A stretch of 64,000 nt of DNA from Pseudomonas frederiksbergensis (GCF_000802155.2 NZ_JQGJ02000015.1:1-64000), one strand, 5' to 3'; shown: positions 26,316 to 35,286, counted from the stretch's first letter. A program made the numbers and translations. Notes: a model not told the origin generated them from the letters alone.

Positions 26316-26603
26316 ATGAATCGTCAATGTGCCGCCCAATTTCGCATTTCCCGCCTGCACATCCAGCAGGGGCTGTGGGCTTTTGTCGCACTGCTGGTCA
26401 CCCTTTTAGCGGGGCAGCAATTGATGCTCTGGCATGAAAGCCAGAAACCGGAAGCGCCACTGGTCTCCACCTACCGCGCCCCGCAAACCCATTTCAGTGC
26501 CGCCAGCACGTTGGCGCAGGAATCCGCATCGATGCGAATGATGGAAGTCGACCAGGCGCAGCCCCTCCCCGAGATGCCTCGGGAAGAGCGCTGGGTGTTC
26601 TGA
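26316..26603 (+). CDS. Small single-pass membrane protein of unknown function
   Basis: 95-aa protein with one hydrophobic segment (GLWAFVALLVTLLAGQQLML, about residues 18-38) and a polar, Met/Glu-rich tail ending REERWVF. The start at 26316 is fixed by GGGAGGAG (26301-26308); an open frame from 26214 would run through the sigma-54-type promoter. First of three small co-directional genes ahead of ivy. No family recognised. Confidence 0.65.
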   Translation: MNRQCAAQFRISRLHIQQGLWAFVALLVTLLAGQQLMLWHESQKPEAPLVSTYRAPQTHFSAASTLAQESASMRMMEVDQAQPLPEMPREERWVF

Positions 26604-26681
26604 CAAGAACCGGTCGTCCGTTGTGCCGGAACCCTCGTCGCCAGATACCTAACTAAATAGAAAAGCGTAAGGAGAATCACC

Positions 26682-26846
26682 ATGTTGAGCTGGGCTATTA
26701 CCTTCCTGATCATTGCCATCATCGCTGCGGTACTGGGCTTCGGTGGTATCGCAGGCACCGCCACGGGCATCGCCAAGATTCTCTTTGTCGTGTTCCTGGT
26801 GATGTTTATCGCATCGTTCTTCTTTGGCCGTCGCGGCCGAGGCTGA
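26682..26846 (+). CDS. DUF1328 family small membrane protein
   Basis: 54-aa hydrophobic protein starting MLSWAITFLIIAIIAAVLGF and ending FFFGRRGRG, with two predicted membrane helices and a Gly-rich turn (GGIAGTATGIAKI). It has AAGGAGA 11 bases before the ATG. This is the widespread DUF1328/YtjA family; function unknown, often stress-induced. It ends 2 bp before ivy and is probably co-transcribed with it. Confidence 0.85.
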   Translation: MLSWAITFLIIAIIAAVLGFGGIAGTATGIAKILFVVFLVMFIASFFFGRRGRG

Positions 26847-26848
26847 CT

Positions 26849-27313
26849 ATGAGCGTGACATTCAAAGGACTGGCCGCCGCCCTGCTGTTGGGCGGCGGTG
26901 CCATGGCAATGGCTGCCAACGACGGTCAAATGCGGGTCAACCAGTTGCTGCAATCCGATCCGCAGTACCGCGAGACCTGGCAGCAGGTCGTCAAGAAAGA
27001 GGAGCGCCTGCCCGAGTGGGTGATGAACCTGACGGGCGACGCGGAGCAAATGAATGCGGTCGAGGAAGACGACGATAAATATCTCGTCGGACCTTTGTGC
27101 GAGACCCAGGCGACCTGCAAGAGCAAACGCCTGTTCGTGGCTTTCAGTTTCGACAAAGACGAAGCCTATGCCCTGTTGGTGGAAGTCCCTGCGGGCCTGC
27201 CCTCCGACAAGTCACCGACCCGTCACGCGGACTACCGCTTTCTCGGCAACCCCGATGAAGGTATGCAAAAACTGTTAATGGAACAGCTCAAGAAAGATCC
27301 TAACTGGTACTGA
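26849..27313 (+). CDS. ivy: Inhibitor of vertebrate lysozyme (Ivy family)
   Basis: Periplasmic C-type lysozyme inhibitor (154 aa), protecting peptidoglycan. Signal peptide MSVTFKGLAAALLLGGGAMAMA. The inhibitory loop is bounded by a Cys pair (CETQATC), corresponding to the CKPHDC loop of E. coli Ivy, here without the His. Downstream, YALLVEVPAGLPSDKSPTRH and YRFLGNPDEGMQKLL are family sequence. A hairpin GGGAAAAGCA/TGCTTTTCTCCC at 27325-27350 follows the stop and may end transcription. Confidence 0.85.
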   Translation: MSVTFKGLAAALLLGGGAMAMAANDGQMRVNQLLQSDPQYRETWQQVVKKEERLPEWVMNLTGDAEQMNAVEEDDDKYLVGPLCETQATCKSKRLFVAFSFDKDEAYALLVEVPAGLPSDKSPTRHADYRFLGNPDEGMQKLLMEQLKKDPNWY

Positions 27314-28007
27314 TTTCTTGAAGCGGGAAAAGCAACGCTGCTTTTCTCCCTGCGAAGCCCGAGGAGGGCGTAAGCATGACCAGGGGGCTGGGACGTTCTG
27401 ACCATCAAGGGTCGGAGTGACCTACGGGCACAAGGGGTGCCTGCGAAAGGGCCGGGTCAGGTAAAAGCTGCGACGCAAGTTCGCAAAGTCGTGACGGCTT
27501 GGCGAACTTGCGTAGAGCTTATTCCCCAGGCTAGAGCGATTTGCTGCTTCTTTTGCCAGAACCCAACTGGCGCTGCGGCATATTGTCCCGCTCCCCAAGC
27601 AATGCTGTTCCAAAGCCGACCGTATATCGGAGAATAGGCGCACGGTTTCGCTTTTCGCCGGTGGCCTGCGACTCAATCCTTTCATCGCCTCTCAAGCAAT
27701 CCAGATAACGCCCGGCTACGCTGAAATGGCCGGTTGACGGCGTTTATGCCTGATGAAGTGTCGCTTTTGAACCGATTGGGACGTACGTTTCACATCGGTG
27801 ATCTCATGCCGATTCGGCATAGGGTAGGCGTTTACGGCATTAGACGATCCCCCCTTGCATCGCAATAGTTGCGCCTTTTTTCGCCTGCCAGTGAGCTGCC
27901 TTGGGCGCCCGGGGTGACCTTATACGGGGGCAGCAGCGTGAGTCCGTGTCGCCTTTGGCGATCCGTTGATGCTGCTGTCCGAGTCAAACTGAAGTAAGGG
28001 TAATGAT
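27314..28007. other. 694-bp non-coding region between ivy and gltP
   Basis: I find no credible gene here. It holds the hairpin after ivy (27325-27350), a perfect 12-bp inverted repeat ACGCAAGTTCGC (27473-27484)/GCGAACTTGCGT (27502-27513), and the palindrome ATGCCGATTCGGCAT (27806-27820), 188 bp before the gltP start, which has the shape of a dimeric operator. Short open frames lack ribosome sites and similarity. Confidence 0.5.
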
Positions 28008-29339
28008 ATGAAGAAGGCAAGACTAAGCCTCGCCTGGCAGATCCTCATCGGTCTGGTGCTCGGGATTGCAATCGGCGCGCTGCTCAACCATTTCAGTGCC
28101 GAAAAGGCCTGGTGGATCAGCAACGTACTGCAACCGGCAGGCGATATCTTTATCCGTCTGATCAAGATGATCGTGATTCCAATCGTGATCTCCTCGCTGA
28201 TCGTCGGCATTGCCGGCGTGGGCGATGCCAAGAAGCTGGGGCGGATCGGCTTCAAGACCATCGTCTATTTCGAAATCGTCACCACCATTGCCATCGTCGT
28301 CGGCCTGCTGATGGCCAATTTCTTCCAGCCAGGCAGCGGCATCGACATGAGCACCCTGGGTACCGTGGATATTTCCAAGTACCAGGCCACGGCGGCTGAG
28401 GTGCAGCATGAGCATGCGTTCATCCAGACGATCCTCAACCTGATCCCGTCGAACATTTTCGCAGCCGTCGCTCGCGGCGAAATGCTGCCGATCATCTTCT
28501 TCTCCGTGCTGTTCGGGCTTGGTTTGTCCAGCTTGCAATCGGACCTGCGTGATCCCCTGGTCAAGATGTTCCAGGGCGTGTCGGAAAGCATGTTCAAAGT
28601 CACCCACATGATCATGAACTACGCCCCGATTGGTGTGTTCGCCCTGATCGCCGTGACGGTCGCCAACTTCGGTTTCGCTTCCCTGTTGCCACTGGCGAAG
28701 CTGGTGATCCTGGTTTACGTCGCCATCGCCTTCTTCGCCTTCGTGGTGCTGGGCCTGATCGCGCGCCTGTTCGGTTTCTCGGTGATCAAGCTGATGCGCA
28801 TCTTCAAGGATGAGCTGGTACTCGCCTACTCCACCGCGAGCTCCGAAACGGTATTGCCGCGCGTCATCGAAAAGATGGAGGCGTACGGGGCGCCGAAGGC
28901 TATCTGCAGTTTCGTCGTGCCTACCGGGTACTCGTTCAACCTTGATGGTTCGACGCTGTATCAGAGCATCGCGGCGATTTTCATCGCCCAGCTCTATGGC
29001 ATCGATCTGTCCATCGGCCAGCAGCTGATGCTGGTACTGACCTTGATGGTGACCTCCAAGGGCATCGCCGGCGTGCCGGGCGTCTCCTTCGTAGTGTTGC
29101 TGGCGACCTTGGGCAGCGTTGGCATTCCTTTGGAAGGCCTGGCGTTCATTGCCGGTGTCGACCGCATCATGGACATGGCCCGTACCGCGCTCAATGTCAT
29201 CGGTAATGCCCTGGCCGTACTGGTCATTTCCCGTTGGGAAGGCATGTACGACGATGCCAAGGGCCAGCGCTACTGGAACTCCCTGCCGCACTGGCGCAGC
29301 AAAGAGCCGCTGCCGGCAGGGGAAACTTCCAGCCGTTGA
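28008..29339 (+). CDS. gltP: Glutamate/aspartate:proton symporter GltP (DAACS family)
   Basis: Inner-membrane dicarboxylate/amino-acid symporter (443 aa). Typical features: N-terminal helices LAWQILIGLVLGIAIGALL, FIRLIKMIVIPIVISSLIVG, the Ser-rich reentrant loop STASSETVLPRVIEKM, the FVVPTGYSFNLDGSTLYQ segment and the second hairpin TSKGIAGVPGVSFVVLLATL. GltP, DctA-like or aspartate-specific function cannot be told apart from sequence, but GltP is the usual gene at this place beyond algB. An intrinsic terminator follows. Confidence 0.88.
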   Translation: MKKARLSLAWQILIGLVLGIAIGALLNHFSAEKAWWISNVLQPAGDIFIRLIKMIVIPIVISSLIVGIAGVGDAKKLGRIGFKTIVYFEIVTTIAIVVGLLMANFFQPGSGIDMSTLGTVDISKYQATAAEVQHEHAFIQTILNLIPSNIFAAVARGEMLPIIFFSVLFGLGLSSLQSDLRDPLVKMFQGVSESMFKVTHMIMNYAPIGVFALIAVTVANFGFASLLPLAKLVILVYVAIAFFAFVVLGLIARLFGFSVIKLMRIFKDELVLAYSTASSETVLPRVIEKMEAYGAPKAICSFVVPTGYSFNLDGSTLYQSIAAIFIAQLYGIDLSIGQQLMLVLTLMVTSKGIAGVPGVSFVVLLATLGSVGIPLEGLAFIAGVDRIMDMARTALNVIGNALAVLVISRWEGMYDDAKGQRYWNSLPHWRSKEPLPAGETSSR

Positions 29340-29359
29340 TCTTCTTGGCAATGCCAACC

Positions 29360-29383
29360 AAACCCCGGAGAAATCCGGGGTTT
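29360..29383 (+). terminator. Terminator after gltP
   Basis: AAACCCCGG and CCGGGGTTT arms with an AGAAAT loop, 20 bp after the stop codon. Confidence 0.7.
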
Positions 29384-29437
29384 GTCGTTTTGGCCAGCCC
29401 CGCTATCATTCGCGGCATCTTCCGGGGGACTTAACCG

Positions 29438-30667
29438 ATGCTCAATGGCCTGTGGCTTGGCTTCTTTATCGTGGCAGCCGTGTCGGCGCTGGCGCAGTGG
29501 CTGGTCGGCGGCAACGCCGGGATCTTCGCGGCCATGGTGGAAAGCATTTTCGCCATGGCCAAGCTGTCGGTGGAGGTGATGGTCCTGCTGTTCGGCACCT
29601 TGACCCTGTGGCTGGGCTTCCTGCGCATCGCTGAAAAAGCCGGCATCGTCGATTGGCTGGCCAAGGCCCTTGGCCCGCTGTTCTTGCGCTTGATGCCGGA
29701 AGTGCCCGCCGGCCACCCGGCGATTGGCCTGATCACCCTCAACTTCGCCGCCAATGGCCTGGGCCTGGACAACGCCGCCACGCCCATCGGCCTCAAGGCC
29801 ATGCGCGCGCTGCAGGATCTGAACCCCAGCCCGACCATCGCCAGCAACGCGCAGATCCTGTTCCTGGTGCTCAATGCATCGTCGCTGACCCTGCTGCCGG
29901 TGACGATTTTCATGTACCGCGCCCAGCAAGGCGCGCCGGACCCGACCCTGGTGTTCCTGCCGATCCTGCTCGCCACCAGCGCCTCGACCCTGATGGGGCT
30001 GTTGTCCGTGGCGTTCATGCAGCGCCTGCGCTTGTGGGACCCGGTGGTGCTGGCCTATCTGATTCCGGGTGCGTTGGTGCTGGGCGGTTTCATGGCGCTG
30101 CTGGCAACCCTCTCGGCCACGGCGCTGGCGGGGCTATCGTCGATCCTCGGCAACCTGACCCTGTTTGGCCTGATCATCCTCTTCCTGGTGGTGGGCGCGC
30201 TGCGGAAGGTCAAGGTGTATGAAGCCTTCATCGAAGGCGCCAAGGAGGGCTTTGACGTCGCCAAAACGTTGCTGCCGTACCTGGTGGCGATGCTTTGCGC
30301 GGTAGGCGTACTGCGGGCTTCGGGGGCGCTGGATTTTGGCCTCGACGGTATCCGCCACCTGGTGCAATGGGCCGGCTGGGACACACGCTTCGTCGACGCC
30401 TTGCCGACTGCCATGGTCAAGCCGTTCTCCGGCAGCGCCGCCCGGGCCATGTTGATCGAGACCATGAAGACCTCCGGCGTGGACAGCTTCCCGGCCCTGG
30501 TGGCCGCGACGATCCAGGGCAGCACCGAAACCACGTTCTATGTGCTGGCGGTCTATTTCGGCGCCGTGGGCATCCAACGGGCGCGCCATGCCGTGGGCTG
30601 CGCGCTGCTGGCCGAATTCTCCGGGGTGGTGGCGGCCATCGGCGTTTGCTACTGGTTCTTCGGTTGA
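29438..30667 (+). CDS. SpmA-SpmB fusion-type nucleoside-recognition membrane protein
   Basis: Polytopic inner-membrane protein (409 aa) with two Gate (nucleoside-recognition) domains: GIFAAMVESIFAMAKLSVEVM...LTLWLGFLRIAEKAG in the N-terminal half and YEAFIEGAKEGFDVAKTLLPYLVAML in the C-terminal half. The halves correspond to the separate SpmA and SpmB proteins of Bacillus, here one chain. The conserved NFAANGLGLDNAATPIGLKAM and GSTETTFYVLAVYFGAVG motifs are present. Transport substrate unknown. It has its own gap after the gltP terminator and faces the convergent MCE operon. Confidence 0.82.
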   Translation: MLNGLWLGFFIVAAVSALAQWLVGGNAGIFAAMVESIFAMAKLSVEVMVLLFGTLTLWLGFLRIAEKAGIVDWLAKALGPLFLRLMPEVPAGHPAIGLITLNFAANGLGLDNAATPIGLKAMRALQDLNPSPTIASNAQILFLVLNASSLTLLPVTIFMYRAQQGAPDPTLVFLPILLATSASTLMGLLSVAFMQRLRLWDPVVLAYLIPGALVLGGFMALLATLSATALAGLSSILGNLTLFGLIILFLVVGALRKVKVYEAFIEGAKEGFDVAKTLLPYLVAMLCAVGVLRASGALDFGLDGIRHLVQWAGWDTRFVDALPTAMVKPFSGSAARAMLIETMKTSGVDSFPALVAATIQGSTETTFYVLAVYFGAVGIQRARHAVGCALLAEFSGVVAAIGVCYWFFG

Positions 30668-30687
30668 CCTGAGTCGCCCGGCGACCC

Positions 30688-31323
30688 CTAGGGTTGGGTC
30701 GGCGTTGCGAAACGCTGGCCTTGCTCCAATGTCCAGGCCACCACTTCGGCCGTCAACCGGTCGCCGGCCCGGCCAAAGCCGTCCACCACCGCCGGCACTT
30801 TCACATCGCTCAACGGCTGGCGCACTTCAAACCGGCGACTGGCCAGGATGCGCTGGTCGAACCCGCGCACCAGCAGCGCGTCCAGCCGAATCACCACGCT
30901 GGCCGCTGTGCCCTGGTATTCGGTCTGGAACGCCTGCAATTGCCCGCCCAGCTCCAGGTCCGCTTGCAGGTTGCTGTCGGCGACGCTCAACAGCCTGACG
31001 CGTCCATCCTGGGCGAAGCCATCGAGCAGGCGGTTGCGCAACAGCACCGGGGCCGGGTCGCTCCAGCGCGAGGCGGCGTAGCTGCTGAACAGATTGCCTT
31101 GGGGGATCACCGCGATTTTCGGGCTGTTGAGCACTTCACTGGCCTGGGGGCTGGCCAGGCGCAACGACCAGTTCACCGCCGTGCCCGCAGATGCCGGGGC
31201 CTGGGTGGCGGGCAGGCGATACACATCCGCAGGATCGGCCTTGGGCAAAATCGAGCAACCACCCACCAGGACAAATCCTGCCAGCAAGAGAAGAGGTCGG
31301 ATCAACCGGTTGGACGGCTTCAT
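30688..31323 (-). CDS. ABC-type transport auxiliary lipoprotein of the MCE operon
   Basis: Outer-membrane lipoprotein (211 aa) of the PqiC/ABC-transport-auxiliary family (formerly DUF330). Lipobox LVGGC near residue 23; then YRLPATQ, LRLASPQASEVLNSPKIAV, and SRWSDPAPVLLRNRLLDGF, all typical. Last gene of a four-gene operon, overlapping the MCE gene by 4 bp. Likely docks the periplasmic MCE assembly at the outer membrane. Confidence 0.83.
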   Translation of the reverse strand: MKPSNRLIRPLLLLAGFVLVGGCSILPKADPADVYRLPATQAPASAGTAVNWSLRLASPQASEVLNSPKIAVIPQGNLFSSYAASRWSDPAPVLLRNRLLDGFAQDGRVRLLSVADSNLQADLELGGQLQAFQTEYQGTAASVVIRLDALLVRGFDQRILASRRFEVRQPLSDVKVPAVVDGFGRAGDRLTAEVVAWTLEQGQRFATPTQP

Positions 31324-32258
31324 GGCGTGAACTCCTTGTCCTTGTCGTTGCCCAGCAAATAGCCGCTGGGGTTGGCATCCAGGCGCCGGGAGATCCCTCG
31401 CAGGGCGCTCAGGGTCTCGCGCAGCTCACGCACGGCGGGCGCCAGGGCATTGAGGCCCTGCATGCCGTTATTCAGCGAGTCGCGGTTGTCGTTCAGCAAC
31501 TTGTCGAGGGTCGCGGTGCTGCGCGCCAGGGACTGCATGGCCTGGCCGGCGTTGCCGAACGCCTGCTTGCCCTGGTCGTTGAGCAAACCATTGGCGTTGC
31601 GCATCAACGCCGTGGTCTGCTCCAGCGTGGCGCTGGCCTGTTTGCCGATGGACGCCAATTGCTGCATGGCCTGGCGAATATCGCCGCGTTGCTCGGCAAT
31701 GACCCCGGTGGTTTGTTCCAGATGCTCGAGGGTCTTGCCCAGGCTCTGGACGTTGTCCGAGGAAAACACCTCATTGGCGTTGTGCAGCAGCAGGTTGATG
31801 CTGGTCATCAAGTCATCGCTGTTGTTGAGCAAGCGGGCGATAGGCGAGGGCGCGGCGATGATCACTGGCGGCTCGCCGTCGTGCCCCGTCAGCGCCGGGC
31901 TCTGGGGCGTGCCGCCACTGAGCTGGATAATCGAGGTGCCGGTGATGCCGGTCAGCGCCAGCTTGGCCTGGGTGTCTTGCTTGATCGGTGTTTCTGCGCT
32001 CAAGCGCACCCGCGCCAGCACCCGGCGTGGGTCGTTCGGGTCCAGGCGCAGGTTGACGACGTCGCCGACCTTGATCCCGCTGTACTCCACCGAGCTGCCC
32101 CGGGACAACCCGCTGACCGCCTCGTTGAACACCACTTCGTAATCCTTGAATTCGCTGTCCACGCTGGACTTGGCCAGCCATAAACCAAACAGCAGGGCGC
32201 CGGCCACCACAATGACGGTGAACAGGCCGATCAGCACGTGATGGGCTCGGGTTTCCAT
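31320..32258 (-). CDS. MCE (MlaD-like) periplasmic lipid-transport protein
   Basis: Membrane-anchored MCE protein (312 aa). One N-terminal helix (HHVLIGLFTVIVVAGALLFGLWLAK), MCE domain with FKDYEVVFNEAVSGLSRGSSVEYSGIKVGDV and GITGTSIIQLSGG, then a long helical tail (about 150-300, LGKTLEHLEQTTGVIAEQRGDIRQ and similar) likely to form a coiled coil or needle. The start is the ATG ending at 32258. It has one MCE domain, as in MlaD, not the several of PqiB/LetB. Substrate is probably phospholipid by family analogy; direction unknown. Confidence 0.87.
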   Translation of the reverse strand: METRAHHVLIGLFTVIVVAGALLFGLWLAKSSVDSEFKDYEVVFNEAVSGLSRGSSVEYSGIKVGDVVNLRLDPNDPRRVLARVRLSAETPIKQDTQAKLALTGITGTSIIQLSGGTPQSPALTGHDGEPPVIIAAPSPIARLLNNSDDLMTSINLLLHNANEVFSSDNVQSLGKTLEHLEQTTGVIAEQRGDIRQAMQQLASIGKQASATLEQTTALMRNANGLLNDQGKQAFGNAGQAMQSLARSTATLDKLLNDNRDSLNNGMQGLNALAPAVRELRETLSALRGISRRLDANPSGYLLGNDKDKEFTP

Positions 32259-32259
32259 G

Positions 32260-33063
32260 TCAAACCTCGTTGGATTGTGTAGCGGCCGATAACGCCGCGC
32301 GGCCGCGAGGGCCATGGAAGTATTCGTGAATCCACGCGTCGTCGGTTTCCGACACCTTGTCGATGACGTCGGCCACCAGCACTTTTTTCTGCGCCAGCAC
32401 CGCCACCCGGTCGGTGATGGTGTAGAGGGTGTCCAGGTCGTGCGTGACCAGGAACACGCTCAGGCCCAGGGCATCGCGCAGCGTCAGGATCAACTGGTCG
32501 AACGCCGCCGCACCGATGGGGTCGAGGCCGGCGGTGGGTTCGTCGAGAAACAGGATGTCCGGGTCCAGGGCCAGCGCACGGGCCAGGGCGGCGCGCTTGA
32601 TCATGCCGCCGGACAGCGAGGCGGGGTACTTGTCTGCGGCCGAGAGTGGCAGCCCGGCCAGCGCGAGTTTCACCGCTGCCAGGTGCTCGGCGTCGGCGCG
32701 GCTGAGCCCGGCGTGTTCGATCAGCGGCAGGGCGACGTTTTCTGTCACGGTCAATGACGAAAACAGCGCGCCTTTCTGGAACAGCACGCCGAAGCGCCGT
32801 TCCACCCGCGAACGTTGCTCCGGGGGCAGGCTCGGCAAGTCCTGGCCGAACACCCGCACGGTCCCCTCGCTGGGCCGGTTCAGGCCGACAATGCTGCGCA
32901 ACAGCACCGATTTGCCGCTGCCGGAGCCGCCGACCACGGCGAGAATCTCGCCCTTGTACACGTCCAGGTCGAGGTTCTCGTGCACGCTCTGGCGACCGAA
33001 GCGATTGCACAGGCCGCGCACTTGAATCACCGCCTCGGTGGGCGGCCGCAGGGGTTGGCTCAC
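32260..33063 (-). CDS. MCE-system ABC transporter ATP-binding protein (MlaF-like)
   Basis: ATPase (267 aa): Walker A GGSGSGKSVLLRSI, signature LSGGMIKRAALARAL (the GGMxKR variant is diagnostic of Mla/Ttg2 ATPases), Walker B ILFLDEPTAGLDP, switch His in VTHDLD. The start is a GTG ending at 33063 that overlaps the permease stop as GTGA. This is a paralogue of the housekeeping mla operon, not that operon itself, since MlaB and MlaC genes are absent. Confidence 0.88.
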   Translation of the reverse strand: MSQPLRPPTEAVIQVRGLCNRFGRQSVHENLDLDVYKGEILAVVGGSGSGKSVLLRSIVGLNRPSEGTVRVFGQDLPSLPPEQRSRVERRFGVLFQKGALFSSLTVTENVALPLIEHAGLSRADAEHLAAVKLALAGLPLSAADKYPASLSGGMIKRAALARALALDPDILFLDEPTAGLDPIGAAAFDQLILTLRDALGLSVFLVTHDLDTLYTITDRVAVLAQKKVLVADVIDKVSETDDAWIHEYFHGPRGRAALSAATQSNEV

Positions 33064-34217
33064 CAGCTCATCTCCATGAAAAACAGCGCGGCCACGGCAT
33101 CGAGCACAATCACCACGAAAATCGACTGCACCACGCTGGACGTGGTGTGGGCCCCGACCGACTCGGCGCTGCCACTGACCTTGAAACCTTCCAGGCAGCC
33201 CACGGCGGCGATCAGGAAGGCAAAGATCGGCGCCTTTACCATCCCCACCAGAAAATGCTGCACGCCAATGTCCGACTGCAACAGCGACAGGAACATGGCC
33301 GGGGAAATACCCAGCGACAGGGCACACACGACACCGCCGCCGATAATGCCCGAGAGCATGGCCAGGAAGGTCAGCATCGGCAGCGCCACCAATAGCGCCA
33401 GTACCCGTGGCACCACCAGCAACTCGACCGGATCAAGGCCCAGGGTGCGGATCGCGTCGATTTCCTCGTTAGCCTTCATCGAGCCGATCTGCGCGGTGAA
33501 CGCGCTGGCGGTACGGCCCGCCATGAGGATCGCCGTGAGCAACACGCCGAATTCACGCAGGAACGAGAATGCCACCAGATCCACGGTAAAGATGCTGGCG
33601 CCAAAGTCGGCCAACACCGTCGCGCCGAGGAACGCTACCACCGCGCCGACCAGGAACGTCAGCAGGGCGACGATGGGAGCAGCGTCCAGGCCAGTCTGTT
33701 CGATGTGAACGACCATCGCGGTCATGCGCCAGCGCCTGGGGCGAAACAGGTTGCGGGCCAGGGTTTCGAGGATCAGGCCGACAAAACCCAGCAGTTGCAG
33801 GGTGTCTTGCCAGATTTTGTCCACGGCGCGGCCGATACGCGTCAGCAGCTGGGTCAGCACGCTGACCTGCGGCTCTTTCACCGGCACACAGAAGTCCGTC
33901 AGCGAGCAATAGACCGTCTGCAATAGCGCCCGCTCGGCGGCCGGCAAGCTGCAATCGGGGTGCTCGGCGGTCTTGCCCAGCCGTTCGGAGCCCAGCAGTT
34001 CCACCAGCAACGAAGCCCCGGCGGTGTCGAGGGCGCCGAGGCCATTGAGATCAATCAGGGTGTTGTCGTCGTATTGGCCGCGCAGCGAATCGCTCAGGCG
34101 CTTGAGCTGCGCGTAGTGGGCCAGCGTCCAGTCGCCGCTGACCCATAGCTTCGCCGCAGGGCCGGACGTATCCAGTCGGGCAGTGCCAGTGGGGGATCCG
34201 GGGGTCATACGCTCCAT
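33060..34217 (-). CDS. MlaE-like permease with fused N-terminal STAS domain
   Basis: Inner-membrane permease (385 aa). Residues about 15-115 form a STAS domain (WVSGDWTLAHYAQL, TLIDLNGLGALDTAGASLLVEL) like MlaB; about 130-385 is the MlaE family (FLVGAVVAFLGATVLADFGA, FGVLLTAILMAGRTASAFTAQIGSMKANEEIDAIRTLG). In the E. coli Mla system these are two proteins; here they are one. An in-frame ATG at 34208 is an alternative start. First gene of the operon. Confidence 0.88.
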   Translation of the reverse strand: MERMTPGSPTGTARLDTSGPAAKLWVSGDWTLAHYAQLKRLSDSLRGQYDDNTLIDLNGLGALDTAGASLLVELLGSERLGKTAEHPDCSLPAAERALLQTVYCSLTDFCVPVKEPQVSVLTQLLTRIGRAVDKIWQDTLQLLGFVGLILETLARNLFRPRRWRMTAMVVHIEQTGLDAAPIVALLTFLVGAVVAFLGATVLADFGASIFTVDLVAFSFLREFGVLLTAILMAGRTASAFTAQIGSMKANEEIDAIRTLGLDPVELLVVPRVLALLVALPMLTFLAMLSGIIGGGVVCALSLGISPAMFLSLLQSDIGVQHFLVGMVKAPIFAFLIAAVGCLEGFKVSGSAESVGAHTTSSVVQSIFVVIVLDAVAALFFMEMSW

Positions 34218-34260
34218 GCTCGTTCGACTTGAACAGCGCTACCTAATAGCACGACCGCCG

Positions 34261-35286
34261 TTATTTTGCTTCGGGTGTGTCGGCGTTCACCGTGAAACGC
34301 AGTACACCGATCATCTGGCCATTTTCCGTCAGCACCCGCACTTGCCATTTGCCCGTTGGGTCTTGCGGGAAGTTCTGCTTGTGGGTCCAGGCGCGATAGC
34401 CTTCCTTGCGCCCGCCGTGGATGTCCAGGGCGATGCGGTCGACTTCTTTGCCGTTGAATTGCCAGACGTGATAAATCCGCTCATCGAGCCCACGCGGCGC
34501 ATTGATGGCGGTGTAGGCGTACAGACCGCTGCCGCGAATCTGGGCCGCGCTGACTTCCTTGAGACTGGCGCCCGGCGTGCGGTCTTCCACTTGGGTGCTG
34601 ATCGCCACTTCGGTCATCCACAGCGTGGCCGGCGGCACCCAGGAGCGCAGCACCCAGCCGGTGGCGCCAATCCCCACCGTAATGCAGAGGATCGCCAGGG
34701 CGTTGCGCACGGTGCGGATCGGAAAGATCGAGGCCAGGCTCGGGAACGACAACAACATGGCGATGCCCAGTGCCAACTTGAAACTCTGGTCGGTGGTCAG
34801 GTGCAGGATCACCGGTAATGCGGTGAGCAGGGCGGCGAACAGTGTCAGCGTGTGCAGCGCCAGGAACGCCCAACGCCGGGGCGCCAGCCATTTGTAGTAC
34901 AGCGGATCGGTGATCGAAATCAGCGCCGCGATCGTCAGCAGGCCGGTGAAAAGCAGCTGGCTGCTGTTCCAGGTGGTGGTGATGAAGAAAAACGGCAGGA
35001 CGAAAAACAGGCTTTCCTGGTGAATCATCTGCGTGGCATAGCGCAACAGCGGCTGGGGGATTTCCCGTTTGAATATCCGCGTGAACAGCCGGGTCATGCT
35101 GTTCTCCACCATCAGCCAGAGCCAGCTCACCAGCATCACGATGGCGATCCAGGTCGCCAATCCCTGCTGGCGGTCCACCAGCATGAAACTGCCGACCCCG
35201 GAAATGAAACCGCCGAGTGCGATAACCCCTGGGTAGCGCTTCATCAGTTCGAGGATGCGCTGGATAAGATGAGTCAGGTTCGGCAT
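34261..35286 (-). CDS. DUF5924/DUF2914 membrane protein
   Basis: 341-aa protein with about seven hydrophobic segments in residues 20-220 (GVIALGGFISGVGSFMLV, WIAIVMLVSWLWLMVE, ALAILCITVGIGATGWVL), then a C-terminal soluble domain (240-335) with YHVWQFNGKEVDRIALDIHGGRKEGYRAWTHKQ, typical of DUF2914. Function unknown. Same direction as, and 43 bp upstream of, the MCE operon, so it might be read with it. Confidence 0.75.
   Translation of the reverse strand: MPNLTHLIQRILELMKRYPGVIALGGFISGVGSFMLVDRQQGLATWIAIVMLVSWLWLMVENSMTRLFTRIFKREIPQPLLRYATQMIHQESLFFVLPFFFITTTWNSSQLLFTGLLTIAALISITDPLYYKWLAPRRWAFLALHTLTLFAALLTALPVILHLTTDQSFKLALGIAMLLSFPSLASIFPIRTVRNALAILCITVGIGATGWVLRSWVPPATLWMTEVAISTQVEDRTPGASLKEVSAAQIRGSGLYAYTAINAPRGLDERIYHVWQFNGKEVDRIALDIHGGRKEGYRAWTHKQNFPQDPTGKWQVRVLTENGQMIGVLRFTVNADTPEAK

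Noticed and set aside
27422..27685. 87-codon frame in the ivy-gltP gap
   Set aside because: No ribosome site, no similarity, and it spans the 12-bp inverted repeat.
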